NCBI GenBank assembly: GCA_022340585.1
Contig: JAJDNS010000108.1
Location: 1 to 64,000 of the forward strand
DNA length: 64,000 nucleotides
Source of the DNA: Acidobacteriota bacterium
GTDB lineage: Bacteria > Acidobacteriota > Vicinamibacteria > Fen-336
Direction of reading: 5' to 3'
Shown here: positions 11,859 to 20,312 of the stretch, piece by piece
Numbering within the stretch: position 1 is the first letter of the stretch
How the letters are laid out: each line of letters begins with the position of its first letter
Made by a program: the position numbers and the translations under genes
Notes under the pieces: generated by a model
Seen by the model: only the letters and a program-made list of their open reading frames with translations
Database searches by the model: none
Told to the model about the DNA's origin: nothing

Positions 11859-11899
11859 GGAGACCTCGCTGAGACAGAACTCGGATGAAGACGGGACCC

Positions 11900-11929
11900 A
11901 GCCTACGCCGGCACCCCCGGAGCGGTCAA
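11900..11929 (-). promoter_or_regulatory. Predicted promoter of the Ser/Thr kinase gene
   Basis: Read on the minus strand, TTGACC (11924-11929) and TAGGCT (11900-11905) are separated by 18 bases. The -10 box ends about 41 bases before the kinase ATG. The -10 is a poor match, so this is a moderate prediction. Confidence 0.4.
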
Positions 11930-11951
11930 GGCAACGTCTGCAACGTGTCCG

Positions 11952-13718
11952 CTAGGAGTACAGCGACTCGATGAGCTCGCCGAACTTCTCGTGGATCACT
12001 CGACGCTTCAGCTTCATCGTCGGGGTGAGCTCACCCCCGTCGGTGGTCAGCTCGTTCGGCAGCAGCGCGAACTTCTTGATCTGCTCGTAGCGGGCGAGAC
12101 CGCGGTTCGTCTCCTCGACCTGCTTCTCGACCCAGGCCCTGAACGCGGGGCAGCGGGCCGCCTCGTCCGTGGTCTGCGCGGGGCTCCCCGCCTTCTCCGC
12201 CTCCTCGGTCACCCGCGTGGGGTCGACGGCGAGGAGCGCCACCACGTACGGTCGTCGGTCGCCGATGGCGACGGCCTGGGAGATGGCAGCGATCTGCTTC
12301 AGCTTGCCCTCGAGGAACTGGGGAGCGATGTTCTTGCCTCCCGCGGTGATGATGAGCTCCTTCTTGCGGTCGGTGATGCGCAGGAAGCCCTCGTCGTCGA
12401 ACTCGGCCACGTCCCCGCTGTGGAGCCACCCCTCGGGGTCGATGGTCTCCCGCGTCACCGCCTCGTTCTTGTAGTAGCCCTTGAAGACGTGGGGGCCACG
12501 CACCAGGAGCTCGCCGTCGTTCGCGATCTTCATCTCGCTCCCCGGCATGGGCCGACCCGCGCGCCCCGTTCGGTAGGCGGAGGGGAGAGAGATCGTGGCC
12601 GGTCCGGTGAGCTCGCTCATCCCCCAGATGTCCAGGATGGGGATGCCGAGACTCAGGAAGAACTCCTGGGTCTCCACCGCCAGGGGCGCCGCCGAGGCCA
12701 CCGCGAAGCGGGTCGCGGTCATTCCCAGCTTCTCGCGGACCTTCGAGAAGACGAGGCGGTGGGCGAGGGAGTACAGCCAGGGTCGGGGCTGGCCCTTCTG
12801 ATCCGCGTAGCCCCCGGCGAGGCCGGTCTTCCGCGCCCAGGCCGCGATCTTCTTCTTCAGGGGGGGGTTCTGGGCGCCGGCGGCCTCGATACCGGCCTGG
12901 ATCTTCTCCCAGACCCGAGGCACCCCGAGGAAGACGTGGGGCTTCACCTCCTGCAGGTTCTCCCCCAGCTTGTCGATGCTCTCGGCAAAGTGCACGCAGG
13001 CCCCGGTGGCCATGGAGATGTAGAGGGAGGCGATCTGCTCCGCGATGTGGGAGAGAGGCAGGTAGCTGATCAGCCGGTCGTCGGCGGTCACGTCGAGCAG
13101 CTCGACGGTCTTCTCGGCGATCCAGGAGATGTTGCGGTGGGTGAGCATCACCGCCTTGGGGTCTCCGGTCGTCCCCGAGGTGTAGATGAGGGTGCAGGTG
13201 TCGTCGGGGCGGGCGGCGGCGATGCGGCGGTCGATCTCCTCCTCGCTCGTCGCGGAGCCCCCCTCGAGGAGCTGGGCCCAGGAGAGGACACCCTCGCCCG
13301 AGGGCTCTCCCTCCATGAGCACGATGGCCTGGAGGCGGGGAAGCCGGTCGCGCACGGCCAGGAACCTCTGGAGGTACTCCCGGTTCTCCACGATGGCGAC
13401 CACCGCCTCGGCATGGTCGGCGATGTAGTGGCACTGCTCCGGGGTGTTCGTGGTGTAGACGCCGGCCGGGAGGCCCCCCGTCATCATCACCGCGGTGTTG
13501 GCGATGTACCACTCAGGCCGGGCGAAGCCCATGATCGCCACGCCGGTCCCGGGGCCCGCCCCGAGGGCAGCGAGGCCGCGGGCCGCCTGACGGACGGCAT
13601 TCCGGTACTCGCTCCAGGTGATCGGCTCCCACGAGCTCCCACGCTTGCGCCGCATGGCGGGCCGGTCGGCGTGGGTGCGCGCGGTGGCCTCGAAAACCTC
13701 GAAGACGGTGTCAGGCAT
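11952..13718 (-). CDS. Long-chain acyl-CoA synthetase (AMP-binding, FadD-like)
   Basis: A 588-residue adenylating enzyme that activates a fatty acid to acyl-AMP and then acyl-CoA. The P-loop YTSGTTGDPK is at 179-188; the adenine-binding region IWGMSE, the hinge TDRKKELII and the catalytic lysine region (PTMKLKRR, near 570) are all present. It has the FAA1-like layout with a long insertion before the C-terminal domain rather than the compact E. coli FadD layout. There is no signal peptide, so it is cytosolic or peripheral on the membrane. It stands alone, divergent from the amidohydrolase, so it may serve either beta-oxidation or lipid recycling. Confidence 0.92.
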   Translation of the reverse strand: MPDTVFEVFEATARTHADRPAMRRKRGSSWEPITWSEYRNAVRQAARGLAALGAGPGTGVAIMGFARPEWYIANTAVMMTGGLPAGVYTTNTPEQCHYIADHAEAVVAIVENREYLQRFLAVRDRLPRLQAIVLMEGEPSGEGVLSWAQLLEGGSATSEEEIDRRIAAARPDDTCTLIYTSGTTGDPKAVMLTHRNISWIAEKTVELLDVTADDRLISYLPLSHIAEQIASLYISMATGACVHFAESIDKLGENLQEVKPHVFLGVPRVWEKIQAGIEAAGAQNPPLKKKIAAWARKTGLAGGYADQKGQPRPWLYSLAHRLVFSKVREKLGMTATRFAVASAAPLAVETQEFFLSLGIPILDIWGMSELTGPATISLPSAYRTGRAGRPMPGSEMKIANDGELLVRGPHVFKGYYKNEAVTRETIDPEGWLHSGDVAEFDDEGFLRITDRKKELIITAGGKNIAPQFLEGKLKQIAAISQAVAIGDRRPYVVALLAVDPTRVTEEAEKAGSPAQTTDEAARCPAFRAWVEKQVEETNRGLARYEQIKKFALLPNELTTDGGELTPTMKLKRRVIHEKFGELIESLYS

Positions 13719-13755
13719 GGGAACCTCCGGCGGCTCGACGTCTGGTGTGGGCCAG

Positions 13756-13785
13756 ACACTAGGAGCACTGCCTCCCGGGTGTCAA
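13756..13785 (-). promoter_or_regulatory. Predicted promoter of the acyl-CoA synthetase gene
   Basis: On the minus strand, a perfect -35 TTGACA (13780-13785) and TAGTGT (13756-13761) are 18 bases apart. Transcription would start about 30 bases before the ATG at 13718. Confidence 0.5.
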
Positions 13786-13855
13786 GGACAAACGGTCTCG
13801 CCAGAGGCAAGCGTCTGCGGGGCGGGGATATACTCCGCAGCAACTGGGAGGCTCC

Positions 13856-15553
13856 ATGCTGCGCACCTTGCTCTCCGCCGCCCTGCTGGCCTCTGTTCCC
13901 GGAACCCATGCCCCGGGGGCGGAGCCCGCCGACCTCGTCTTGAGGAACGCCGTCGTGCACACGATGGACGCGGCCCGACCCCGGGCGGAAGCCATAGCGA
14001 TTCGCGGCTCGCACATCCTGGCCGTCGGCTCCGATGAGGACATGGAGTCCCTCGTGGGCCCCGAGACCCGGGTCCGGGACCTGGCGGGGCACAGCGTGGT
14101 CCCCGGCTTCGACGACTCCCACGCCCATCTGCTGGGAATCGGCTTTGCCCGCCTGGACGTCGATCTCGTGGGCACCGTCGACTACGCGGAGGTCGTCGAG
14201 CGGGTGGCGGCGGCGGCACGGCAACGGGAGCCGGGCGAGTGGATCCGCGGCCGGGGGTGGCACGAGGAGAAGTGGACCCGCTCGGCCCCGGGGGCGGTGC
14301 GGGGCTTCCCCACCCACGTGGCGCTCTCCCGAGTCTCTCCGGACAACCCGGTGGTCCTCACCCGAGCCGACGGCCACGCGGTGCTGGTCAACGCCAAGGC
14401 GATGGAGGTCATGGGGATCACGCGGCAGACGCCCACCCCGGAGGGCGGCGAGATCATCCACGACGCGGAGGGCAACCCCACGGGCCTCTTCGTCGACAAC
14501 GCCACCGGACTGGTCAGGCCCGGCCCCCGGACCGACACGGAGACCCGCCGCGCCCTCCGGCTGGCGATGGAGGAGTGCCTCGAGAAGGGGGTCACCAGCC
14601 TCACCGACGCCGGGGCGACGGTGAAGATCCTCGACCTCTACCGCGCTCTGGCCTCCCGCGGGGAGCTGCGCATCCGCGTGTACGCCATGGCGGCGGGGCT
14701 CGAGACCCTGCAGGCGCTGGGGGCCCCGGAGGTCGGCCTCGGCGGGGGGTTCCTGACCATCCGTTCGGTCAAGGCCTTCGCCGACGGAGCCCTGGGCTCC
14801 CGGGGAGCGGCCCTCCTCGAGCCGTATGCCGACGATCCCGGGAACCGCGGCCTGCTCGTGACGCCGGCCGAACGTCTGCTCGAGACGGCCCGGGAGGCTT
14901 TGCGGCGCGGCTTCCAGATGGGGACCCACGCCATCGGGGACCGCGCGAACCGGATCGTCCTCGACGTGTACGAGCAGGCGATGGCGGAGCACCCGGGGGC
15001 AACCGACCCCCGCTTCCGCATCGAGCACGCCCAGATCCTGGACGAGAAGGACATCCCTCGCTTCGGCCGCCTGGGCGTCCTGGCGGCCATGCAGGGCATT
15101 CACTGCACTTCGGACCGCCCCTGGGCCTCGCAGCGTCTGGGCCCGGCTCGGGTGGCGGAGGGAGCCTACGCCTGGCGCAAGCTGCTCGAGACGGGAGCGC
15201 GGGTCCTCAACGGCACCGACGCCCCGGTGGAAGATCTCTCTCCCCTCGAGAACTTCTACGCCACCGTGACCCGGCAGGACCCGAGCGGGCAGCCCCCCGG
15301 CGGCTTCGACCCGGACCAGAGGCTGACCCGGGAGGAGGCGCTCCGCACCATGACCCTCGAGCCCGCCTACGGGGGCTTCGAGGAGAACGAGAAGGGATCC
15401 ATCGAGCCGGGCAAGGTGGCTGACCTGGTCGTCCTGTCCCAGGACATCCTCTCCGTCCCCGACGACGCCCTCCTGAAGACCCGGGTCCTGGCCACCATCG
15501 TCGATGGCCGGATCCGCTACGAGAGCCCCCACCCGGCCGCCGGGCTCCGCTGA
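13856..15553 (+). CDS. Secreted amidohydrolase, YtcJ/Amidohydro_3 type
   Basis: A 565-residue metal-dependent hydrolase. An N-terminal signal peptide (about residues 1-22) precedes the usual small beta-sandwich strand ADLVLRNAVVHTMD. The metal-binding HxH is in DDSHAHLLG; later ligands are probably the histidines in FQMGTHAIGD and RIEHAQI, and the final metal aspartate is in GTDAPVED. The protein ends with the second half of the beta-sandwich (DLVVLSQDILSVP). YtcJ-like proteins are annotated as exoenzyme regulators or imidazolonepropionase-like hydrolases, but their substrates are mostly unknown. Export suggests a role in breaking down amides or cyclic amides outside the cytosol. Confidence 0.88.
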   Translation: MLRTLLSAALLASVPGTHAPGAEPADLVLRNAVVHTMDAARPRAEAIAIRGSHILAVGSDEDMESLVGPETRVRDLAGHSVVPGFDDSHAHLLGIGFARLDVDLVGTVDYAEVVERVAAAARQREPGEWIRGRGWHEEKWTRSAPGAVRGFPTHVALSRVSPDNPVVLTRADGHAVLVNAKAMEVMGITRQTPTPEGGEIIHDAEGNPTGLFVDNATGLVRPGPRTDTETRRALRLAMEECLEKGVTSLTDAGATVKILDLYRALASRGELRIRVYAMAAGLETLQALGAPEVGLGGGFLTIRSVKAFADGALGSRGAALLEPYADDPGNRGLLVTPAERLLETAREALRRGFQMGTHAIGDRANRIVLDVYEQAMAEHPGATDPRFRIEHAQILDEKDIPRFGRLGVLAAMQGIHCTSDRPWASQRLGPARVAEGAYAWRKLLETGARVLNGTDAPVEDLSPLENFYATVTRQDPSGQPPGGFDPDQRLTREEALRTMTLEPAYGGFEENEKGSIEPGKVADLVVLSQDILSVPDDALLKTRVLATIVDGRIRYESPHPAAGLR

Positions 15554-15573
15554 GGACCGAACCCGCCTGCGGC
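15552..15573 (-). repeat. Partial copy of the two-hairpin repeat (tail and half of hairpin 2)
   Basis: On the minus strand this reads CGCCGCAGGCGGGTTCGGTCCTC, matching the GCCGCAGGCCGG-TTCGGTCCTC end of the full repeats with small changes. Hairpin 1 is absent. It overlaps the stop region of the amidohydrolase gene. Confidence 0.5.
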
Positions 15574-15712
15574 GCCCGAGCCAGAGCTCAGCGCCCCAGA
15601 ACGTCGAGGACGCGGCGGCCGGGGCCCGGCGAGGACCCTGCTCCACTTCGAAGCCCGCGGGCCCGCAGCCGGGTGGCCGGCCGCGGCCGCCCGAGCCAGA
15701 GCTCAGCGCCCC
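15574..15712. repeat. 24-bp direct repeat pair
   Basis: An identical 24-base sequence containing CAGAGCTCAGC occurs at 15574-15597 and again at 15689-15712, 115 bases apart. The second copy contains the stop codon of the PIG-L gene on the minus strand. The DNA between the copies is extremely GC-rich and has no credible gene. This could be a slipped or recombined duplication of the PIG-L gene end. Confidence 0.75.
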
Positions 15713-18372
15713 CGCGGGCGGCTGACGAGGTTGGCGAGGAGGCGCCAGCCACCGGGGACCCCGGCCGGGATCTGTCGGAAGAGCACGAGGCCCACGTACG
15801 TCCAGGTCCCCTTGCCGACGGTGGCGTCGACCAGCATCCCCTTCTTCTCGCCGGGGTTGTTGGGGAAGGGATCGGCGGCGGAGAGAAGGTCCACGTACCG
15901 CGGGTCGTGGGCCTCCAGGAAGTAGGTCCCCCGCTCCTGCACCCAGCCCTCCCAGTCCGACGGCCCGATGCGGTTGGGCGTCGTCAGGAGAGGATGGTCC
16001 GGAGCGAGCACAGTAACCGGGGCGGTCTCGTCGGTGATCCGGTCGCGGCCCGTGACCGCGGGGTAGGGGACGAAGGGACTCGTGTCCTCCGGCGACCCTC
16101 CCCGGGTCCGGTGGGGAGAGACGTGGTTGAAGGCGTCCCGGTTGTACTGGACCACGAGGTGGCCTCCGTCCTCGACCCACTCCATCAGCCGCGGGTGAAC
16201 GGACCGGAGGTCGCCCCGGGTCTCGTAGGCGCGGATCCCGGTGACGATGGTCGAGAAGCGTGAGAGGTCGCCGAAGGCGAGGTCCTCCGCGGTGAGCAGG
16301 GTGAGTGGGACACCGAGCTCCCGGATGGCGTCGGCCAGCGCATCGCCGGCTCCCATCACGTAGCCCACCGAGGCGTCGGGCCCGACGCGGACGTCGAGGA
16401 GCAGGACTCGCGCCTCGGCCGGCACGAGGCGCTGGCGGCGTTGGATGTGGTCGTAGGCCACCTCCTGGACGGCCTGGCGGTACTCATGGCCCCCCCGGGC
16501 CGCCACCACCGGCAGCGTCACCTCTCCGGGCATCCTGGTCCCCGGCGGGGTCACCCGGAAGCGAGCCGCGATCTCCTCCCCTTCGTAGGCGAAGTGGAGG
16601 GGCACCTCGGCGGGCTCGACCGACCAGCCGTCGGGCACCGGCAGTCTGACGGTCGCCTCTCCTGCCCCCGTGGCGTTGTGCTGCACGAACGCCCGAACCT
16701 GGAGAGCGCGGGCCGGGCCCTCCACGGCCACCGCCGACAGCTCCGGGGCCACCCGGACCGAGAGCTTGGGAACGACCTGCACGACGTGCTGTTTCTCGCC
16801 TCCCACGAAGGGACCGGCGTAGCGGAAGAGCGCTGGCGCGGAGATGGGCGTCTCGATGCCCAAGATCCCGACCTCCAGGCGGGCCATCACGGCGGGGGGA
16901 CTCCACGGCAACGTCTCGTCGGCCGGCTCGTCGAGTTCGTGGCGGTCGAGGTCCGGGCGGCGATGCCAGTAGGGCTGCGAGAGGCGCGCATCGGGAGCCA
17001 CGGTCACGTCGAACCGTACCCGGCCCTGGCCGTCGGGCTCGATCGTCCCGGGCGTCGCGTCTGCGGATTCGACCGACCAGCCGGTGGGCACCTCCACGTC
17101 GAGGGCTTCGAGGTCGACGGGTGTCGACCCGTGGTTCCAGGCGGACACCGTCAACCGGAAGGTCTGGCCCGGGGTGACCAGGCCGTCCTCGGCCCGGGCC
17201 TCGACCACGAGGCCCTGGGCGAGTACGAGGGCCCGCTCGATGTCCCGCTCCTCGTCGCCGAGGCGGTCCAGGACCTCGCCTCGGGCCTCGGGGGCGGCCA
17301 CCACCTCTGGCAGCCGGCGCGTCAACGCACGCACCGCAGCAAGAGCCTCCGCGAGGGGTCGCGCCACGGTGCCCGGGGAGAGCGGGTCGAAGGCGGCCCG
17401 CGCGGCCTCCGCCTCCTCCTGGAGCTCGAGGAGCTCGGCGCGCAGGGAGGTGTTGTCGGGGTCGAAGCGGCCGAGTCCGACGAGGGTGGTGTCGAGACCG
17501 TCGAGGACGTCGCCCTCCTCGCCTTCGACGGCAGGCACGGAGTCGAGCAGGAAGTAGATCCCCTCGGCCGCCCCGGGATCGGCCTTGATCTGTCTCATCC
17601 CCTGACACCGGTGGAGGGCCCGGGCGAGGCTCCCGAGCTCCTGCCAGGTCATGCCGAGGAGGGGATCGTAGACACCGGTGGCCAGGCGGACCGGGGCGCC
17701 CGGGAGCTCGGGGATGGAGCCGCCGGTCCCTCCCTGGTAGAGCTTGCGCGCCTGCCACGGACGCCGCCCGTCCCGAAGCTGCGTCTCGAAACGATCGGCC
17801 GCCGCGGCCACGCGGAAGGCCTCACGGGTCAGCTGGGCCACCGCCTGGTGATGCTGTCCCCCTCCTCCTGAGACGAGGGGGAGGGTCAGGATGACGTCGG
17901 GACGGAAGTCACGGATGACCCGGACGATGTCCCCCAGCGTTTCCTCCCGGCCCCACTTGTCGAAGGTCTCCTCGACGCTGAACGAGTATCCGAACTCGTA
18001 CGGTCGCCCGAACCGCTGCTCGACGCCGTCGTAGCGGTGCATCGCCATCAGCTCCTCGGTGCGCAGCACCCCGAGGGCCTCGAACAGCTCGGGGCCGATG
18101 GCGTTCTGGCCGCCCTCTCCCCGGGTGACACAGAGCAGCATCGTGTGCAGGCCGAGGCCTCTGGCCAGGCGGACGAGGACGCCGTTGTTCTCGTCGTCGG
18201 GGTGGGCGGTCACGTACAGGACACGGCCGCCCGCTCCCACCTGGCGCAGCGCCAGGCCGAGGCCGCCCGCCCCCATGTCGAGAGCGAGGGGCTCGAGCTG
18301 GGCGGCGGCGGGGTGGAGAGGAAGGATCAGGAGGGGAACGACGAGAATCCACCGGAGGCGGGAGGCGCGCAT
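15703..18372 (-). CDS. Secreted PIG-L deacetylase with beta-sandwich and GATase-like C-terminal domains
   Basis: An 889-residue exported protein with a signal peptide (about 1-24). Residues 50-240 form the PIG-L/LmbE zinc deacetylase fold: AHPDDE at 56-61 and the paired histidines H174/H175 in GGQHHQAV, the third zinc ligand. Such enzymes remove N-acetyl groups from GlcNAc-type sugars. Residues about 395-640 hold two NEW3-like Ig sandwiches (for example VTPGQTFRLTVSAWNHG). The last 240 residues resemble a GATase-1/ThuA-like domain (STIVTGIRAYETR...MEWVEDGGHLVVQYN) without an obvious nucleophile. It probably acts on glycans in the periplasm or outside. The frame is intact. Confidence 0.85.
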   Translation of the reverse strand: MRASRLRWILVVPLLILPLHPAAAQLEPLALDMGAGGLGLALRQVGAGGRVLYVTAHPDDENNGVLVRLARGLGLHTMLLCVTRGEGGQNAIGPELFEALGVLRTEELMAMHRYDGVEQRFGRPYEFGYSFSVEETFDKWGREETLGDIVRVIRDFRPDVILTLPLVSGGGGQHHQAVAQLTREAFRVAAAADRFETQLRDGRRPWQARKLYQGGTGGSIPELPGAPVRLATGVYDPLLGMTWQELGSLARALHRCQGMRQIKADPGAAEGIYFLLDSVPAVEGEEGDVLDGLDTTLVGLGRFDPDNTSLRAELLELQEEAEAARAAFDPLSPGTVARPLAEALAAVRALTRRLPEVVAAPEARGEVLDRLGDEERDIERALVLAQGLVVEARAEDGLVTPGQTFRLTVSAWNHGSTPVDLEALDVEVPTGWSVESADATPGTIEPDGQGRVRFDVTVAPDARLSQPYWHRRPDLDRHELDEPADETLPWSPPAVMARLEVGILGIETPISAPALFRYAGPFVGGEKQHVVQVVPKLSVRVAPELSAVAVEGPARALQVRAFVQHNATGAGEATVRLPVPDGWSVEPAEVPLHFAYEGEEIAARFRVTPPGTRMPGEVTLPVVAARGGHEYRQAVQEVAYDHIQRRQRLVPAEARVLLLDVRVGPDASVGYVMGAGDALADAIRELGVPLTLLTAEDLAFGDLSRFSTIVTGIRAYETRGDLRSVHPRLMEWVEDGGHLVVQYNRDAFNHVSPHRTRGGSPEDTSPFVPYPAVTGRDRITDETAPVTVLAPDHPLLTTPNRIGPSDWEGWVQERGTYFLEAHDPRYVDLLSAADPFPNNPGEKKGMLVDATVGKGTWTYVGLVLFRQIPAGVPGGWRLLANLVSRPRGR

Positions 18373-18438
18373 GATCCCTCGATTCTAGTTCCTCGGCCGG
18401 GTCGGGGGGCGACTGGCCCCCTGGGAGGGAGTCCCGTC

Positions 18439-19596
18439 TCAGCGCGGCTTCAAGTTGAGGACGAGACGAAGCGTCAGCTGGATCCGGCTCGTGCCCGGGG
18501 CGACCTCGATGTCGATGGGCACCTCGACCTCGGTCGGACGCGCGACCGCCGACGACTCCGGGGGCCCGGAGACCAGGTGGAGGGCCTCGTCGTCGAAGCG
18601 CTCGTGGGTGGTCTGGCCCACCTCCACGATCTCCTCGAGGTCCATCTCACCGTCGGATTCCAGGATGCCCGGGTTCGCGATGCGTCGACGAAGCTCGTCC
18701 GCCTCGCTCCGCTTGCTGACGAGTGTTCCCTCCGGATCGTGGCTCTTGACCGAGCTGGGCGCCGGCGCCGGCACACCGAGGGCGGCCGCGGGGGGGGCGT
18801 CCTCGTCGACCACGACCAGGGGAAGAGCGGCGGCGGCGGACGCCGGAGAAGGCGCCTCACCCGTGAGATCCCCGAGGAGGTCCTCCTCCTCACCGTCGAC
18901 GAAGGGCGGGTCGGGCGGCGGGGGCGCCGTGGCCTCCGGCGGCGGGGCCCCACGGGGCGGGGCCGGGGCGCGGCCGGGGGCCGGGCTCGGGGGAGCGGTC
19001 GCGGCCTCGCCGTACTTGACCGAGAGCGACTTGAAGACGAGCTTCGTGACCGCCTTGAGAGTGTCCTCCACCCCGACCCCGGTCACGGCGATGGCCTCCC
19101 GGAACGGGTAGTCGTGGGGGTTCATCCGCTCGTTGAGGATCTCGATGGGCAGCGCGTTGGGAAGATCGCGCTTGTTGAACTGGAACACGATCGGGATCTC
19201 GTCCGGGTCGATCTCGTTCGCCTCGAGGTTCTGTCGCATGTTCTCAAAGCTCTCGAGGTTCGCGTCGAGCATGGCCTCCTGGGAGTCGCAGACGAAGACG
19301 ACCGCGTCGGCCCCTTTCAACACCATGCGGCGGGTGGCGTTGTAGAAGACCTGTCCGGGAACGGTGTACAGCTGGATGCGGGTCTTCATCCCCCGGATGG
19401 CCCCGATCTCGATGGGCAGGAAGTCGAAGAACAGCGTGCGGTCCGTCTCGGTGGCCAGCGAGAGCATCTTGCCCTTGTTCTTGATGGGCAGCTTCTCGTG
19501 GATCCACTGGAGGTTGGTGGTCTTGCCGCACAGCCCAGGTCCGTAGTAGACGACCTTGGCGGTCAGCTCTTTCGTCGAGTAGTTGAAGAGGACCAT
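18439..19596 (-). CDS. MglA-type Ras-like GTPase with long disordered tail
   Basis: A 385-residue protein. Residues 1-196 are an MglA-family GTPase: P-loop GPGLCGKT (19-26), TVPGQ (78-82) in place of the usual DxxG, and NKRD (141-144). MglA controls polarity and gliding in Myxococcus, switching at a cell pole under an MglB GAP; no mglB is seen here. Residues 200-290 are rich in Pro, Ala and acidic residues and are probably disordered; the last 95 residues mix charged segments with a final beta-like stretch (RIQLTLRLVLNLKPR). The tail is absent from classical MglA (about 195 residues) and may bind a partner. The ATG has no ribosome site and lies only about 12 bases after the -10 box, so translation may be nearly leaderless. 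Confidence 0.88.
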   Translation of the reverse strand: MVLFNYSTKELTAKVVYYGPGLCGKTTNLQWIHEKLPIKNKGKMLSLATETDRTLFFDFLPIEIGAIRGMKTRIQLYTVPGQVFYNATRRMVLKGADAVVFVCDSQEAMLDANLESFENMRQNLEANEIDPDEIPIVFQFNKRDLPNALPIEILNERMNPHDYPFREAIAVTGVGVEDTLKAVTKLVFKSLSVKYGEAATAPPSPAPGRAPAPPRGAPPPEATAPPPPDPPFVDGEEEDLLGDLTGEAPSPASAAAALPLVVVDEDAPPAAALGVPAPAPSSVKSHDPEGTLVSKRSEADELRRRIANPGILESDGEMDLEEIVEVGQTTHERFDDEALHLVSGPPESSAVARPTEVEVPIDIEVAPGTSRIQLTLRLVLNLKPR

Positions 19597-19608
19597 GTGT
19601 TTACAGGC

Positions 19609-19638
19609 ATTCTACGGCCCCGTCGCTTGGTGAATCAA
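19609..19638 (-). promoter_or_regulatory. Predicted promoter of the first MglA-type gene
   Basis: On the minus strand, TTGATT (19633-19638) and TAGAAT (19609-19614) have an 18-base spacer. The expected start site is near 19602, leaving a 5' leader of only about six bases before the ATG at 19596. Confidence 0.6.
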
Positions 19639-19653
19639 CGGGGCTGGTAGAAT
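19627..19653 (+). promoter_or_regulatory. Possible promoter of the exported cyclophilin gene
   Basis: TTGGTG (19627-19632) and TAGAAT (19648-19653) are 15 bases apart, which is short. It overlaps the opposite-facing mglA-type promoter, so the two could compete for polymerase. Confidence 0.35.
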
Positions 19654-19700
19654 CGCTCGGCCGAGCGGGACGCGACCCCCGCCCGGCAGGAGACCTTCCC

Positions 19701-20312
19701 ATGCACCTTCTCGCCCTCGTGTTGGCCCTCGCTCAGGCCCCGGCTTCTCCCGCGCCGGAGGCGACCCCGGAAGGCCCGGTGGTCGCCCTGGAGATCCGAC
19801 AGGGCGCTAACCATCTCGGGACCATCAAGATGGTCCTCCGGCCGGACAAGGCGCCGCTGTCGGTGGCCAACTTCCTCGAGTATCTGCGGGCCGGCCACTA
19901 CGACGGGACGATCTTCCACCGGGTGATGCCCGACTTCATGATCCAGGGCGGCGGCTTCACCCCCGAGATGGTGAAGAAGCCCGAGCGCCCTCCCATCCGC
20001 AACGAGGCCCGCAACCGGCTCCGGAACTCCCGGGGGGCGGTGGCCGTGGCCCGGACCGAGGATCCCGACAGCGGGACCAGCCAGTTCTTCATCAACGCGC
20101 GGAACAACCACAACCTCGACTTCGGGATCGCGGGAATGGGCTACGCCGTGTTCGGCCAGGTGATCGAGGGCATGGAGGTGGTGGACGCCATCGCGAGCAC
20201 GCCCACCACGAGGCGCGGGGAGCACGCGGACACCCCGGTCATGCCGGTGGTGATCGAGCGGGCCTACGAGGTGGACGCCCCGCCCCCGGGACCGGCAGAG
20301 CCCGCGCCCTAG
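19701..20312 (+). CDS. Exported cyclophilin-type peptidyl-prolyl isomerase
   Basis: A 203-residue protein with a short signal peptide (about 1-17, then a Pro/Ala linker). The cyclophilin core is complete: FHRVMPDFMIQGG carries the catalytic arginine and the proline-binding Phe-Met-Gln residues, and SQFFINARNNHNLDF is the second half of the pocket. It catalyses cis-trans isomerisation of prolyl bonds in periplasmic proteins. The stop codon TAG overlaps the stop of the convergent DUF4340 gene within the shared CTAG. A second, lipoprotein cyclophilin is encoded at 37852-38571. Confidence 0.92.
   Translation: MHLLALVLALAQAPASPAPEATPEGPVVALEIRQGANHLGTIKMVLRPDKAPLSVANFLEYLRAGHYDGTIFHRVMPDFMIQGGGFTPEMVKKPERPPIRNEARNRLRNSRGAVAVARTEDPDSGTSQFFINARNNHNLDFGIAGMGYAVFGQVIEGMEVVDAIASTPTTRRGEHADTPVMPVVIERAYEVDAPPPGPAEPAP

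Noticed and set aside
13487-16180. An 897-codon minus-strand frame opposite the amidohydrolase
   Set aside because: Low-complexity Arg/Gly/Pro product overlapping three real genes on both strands.
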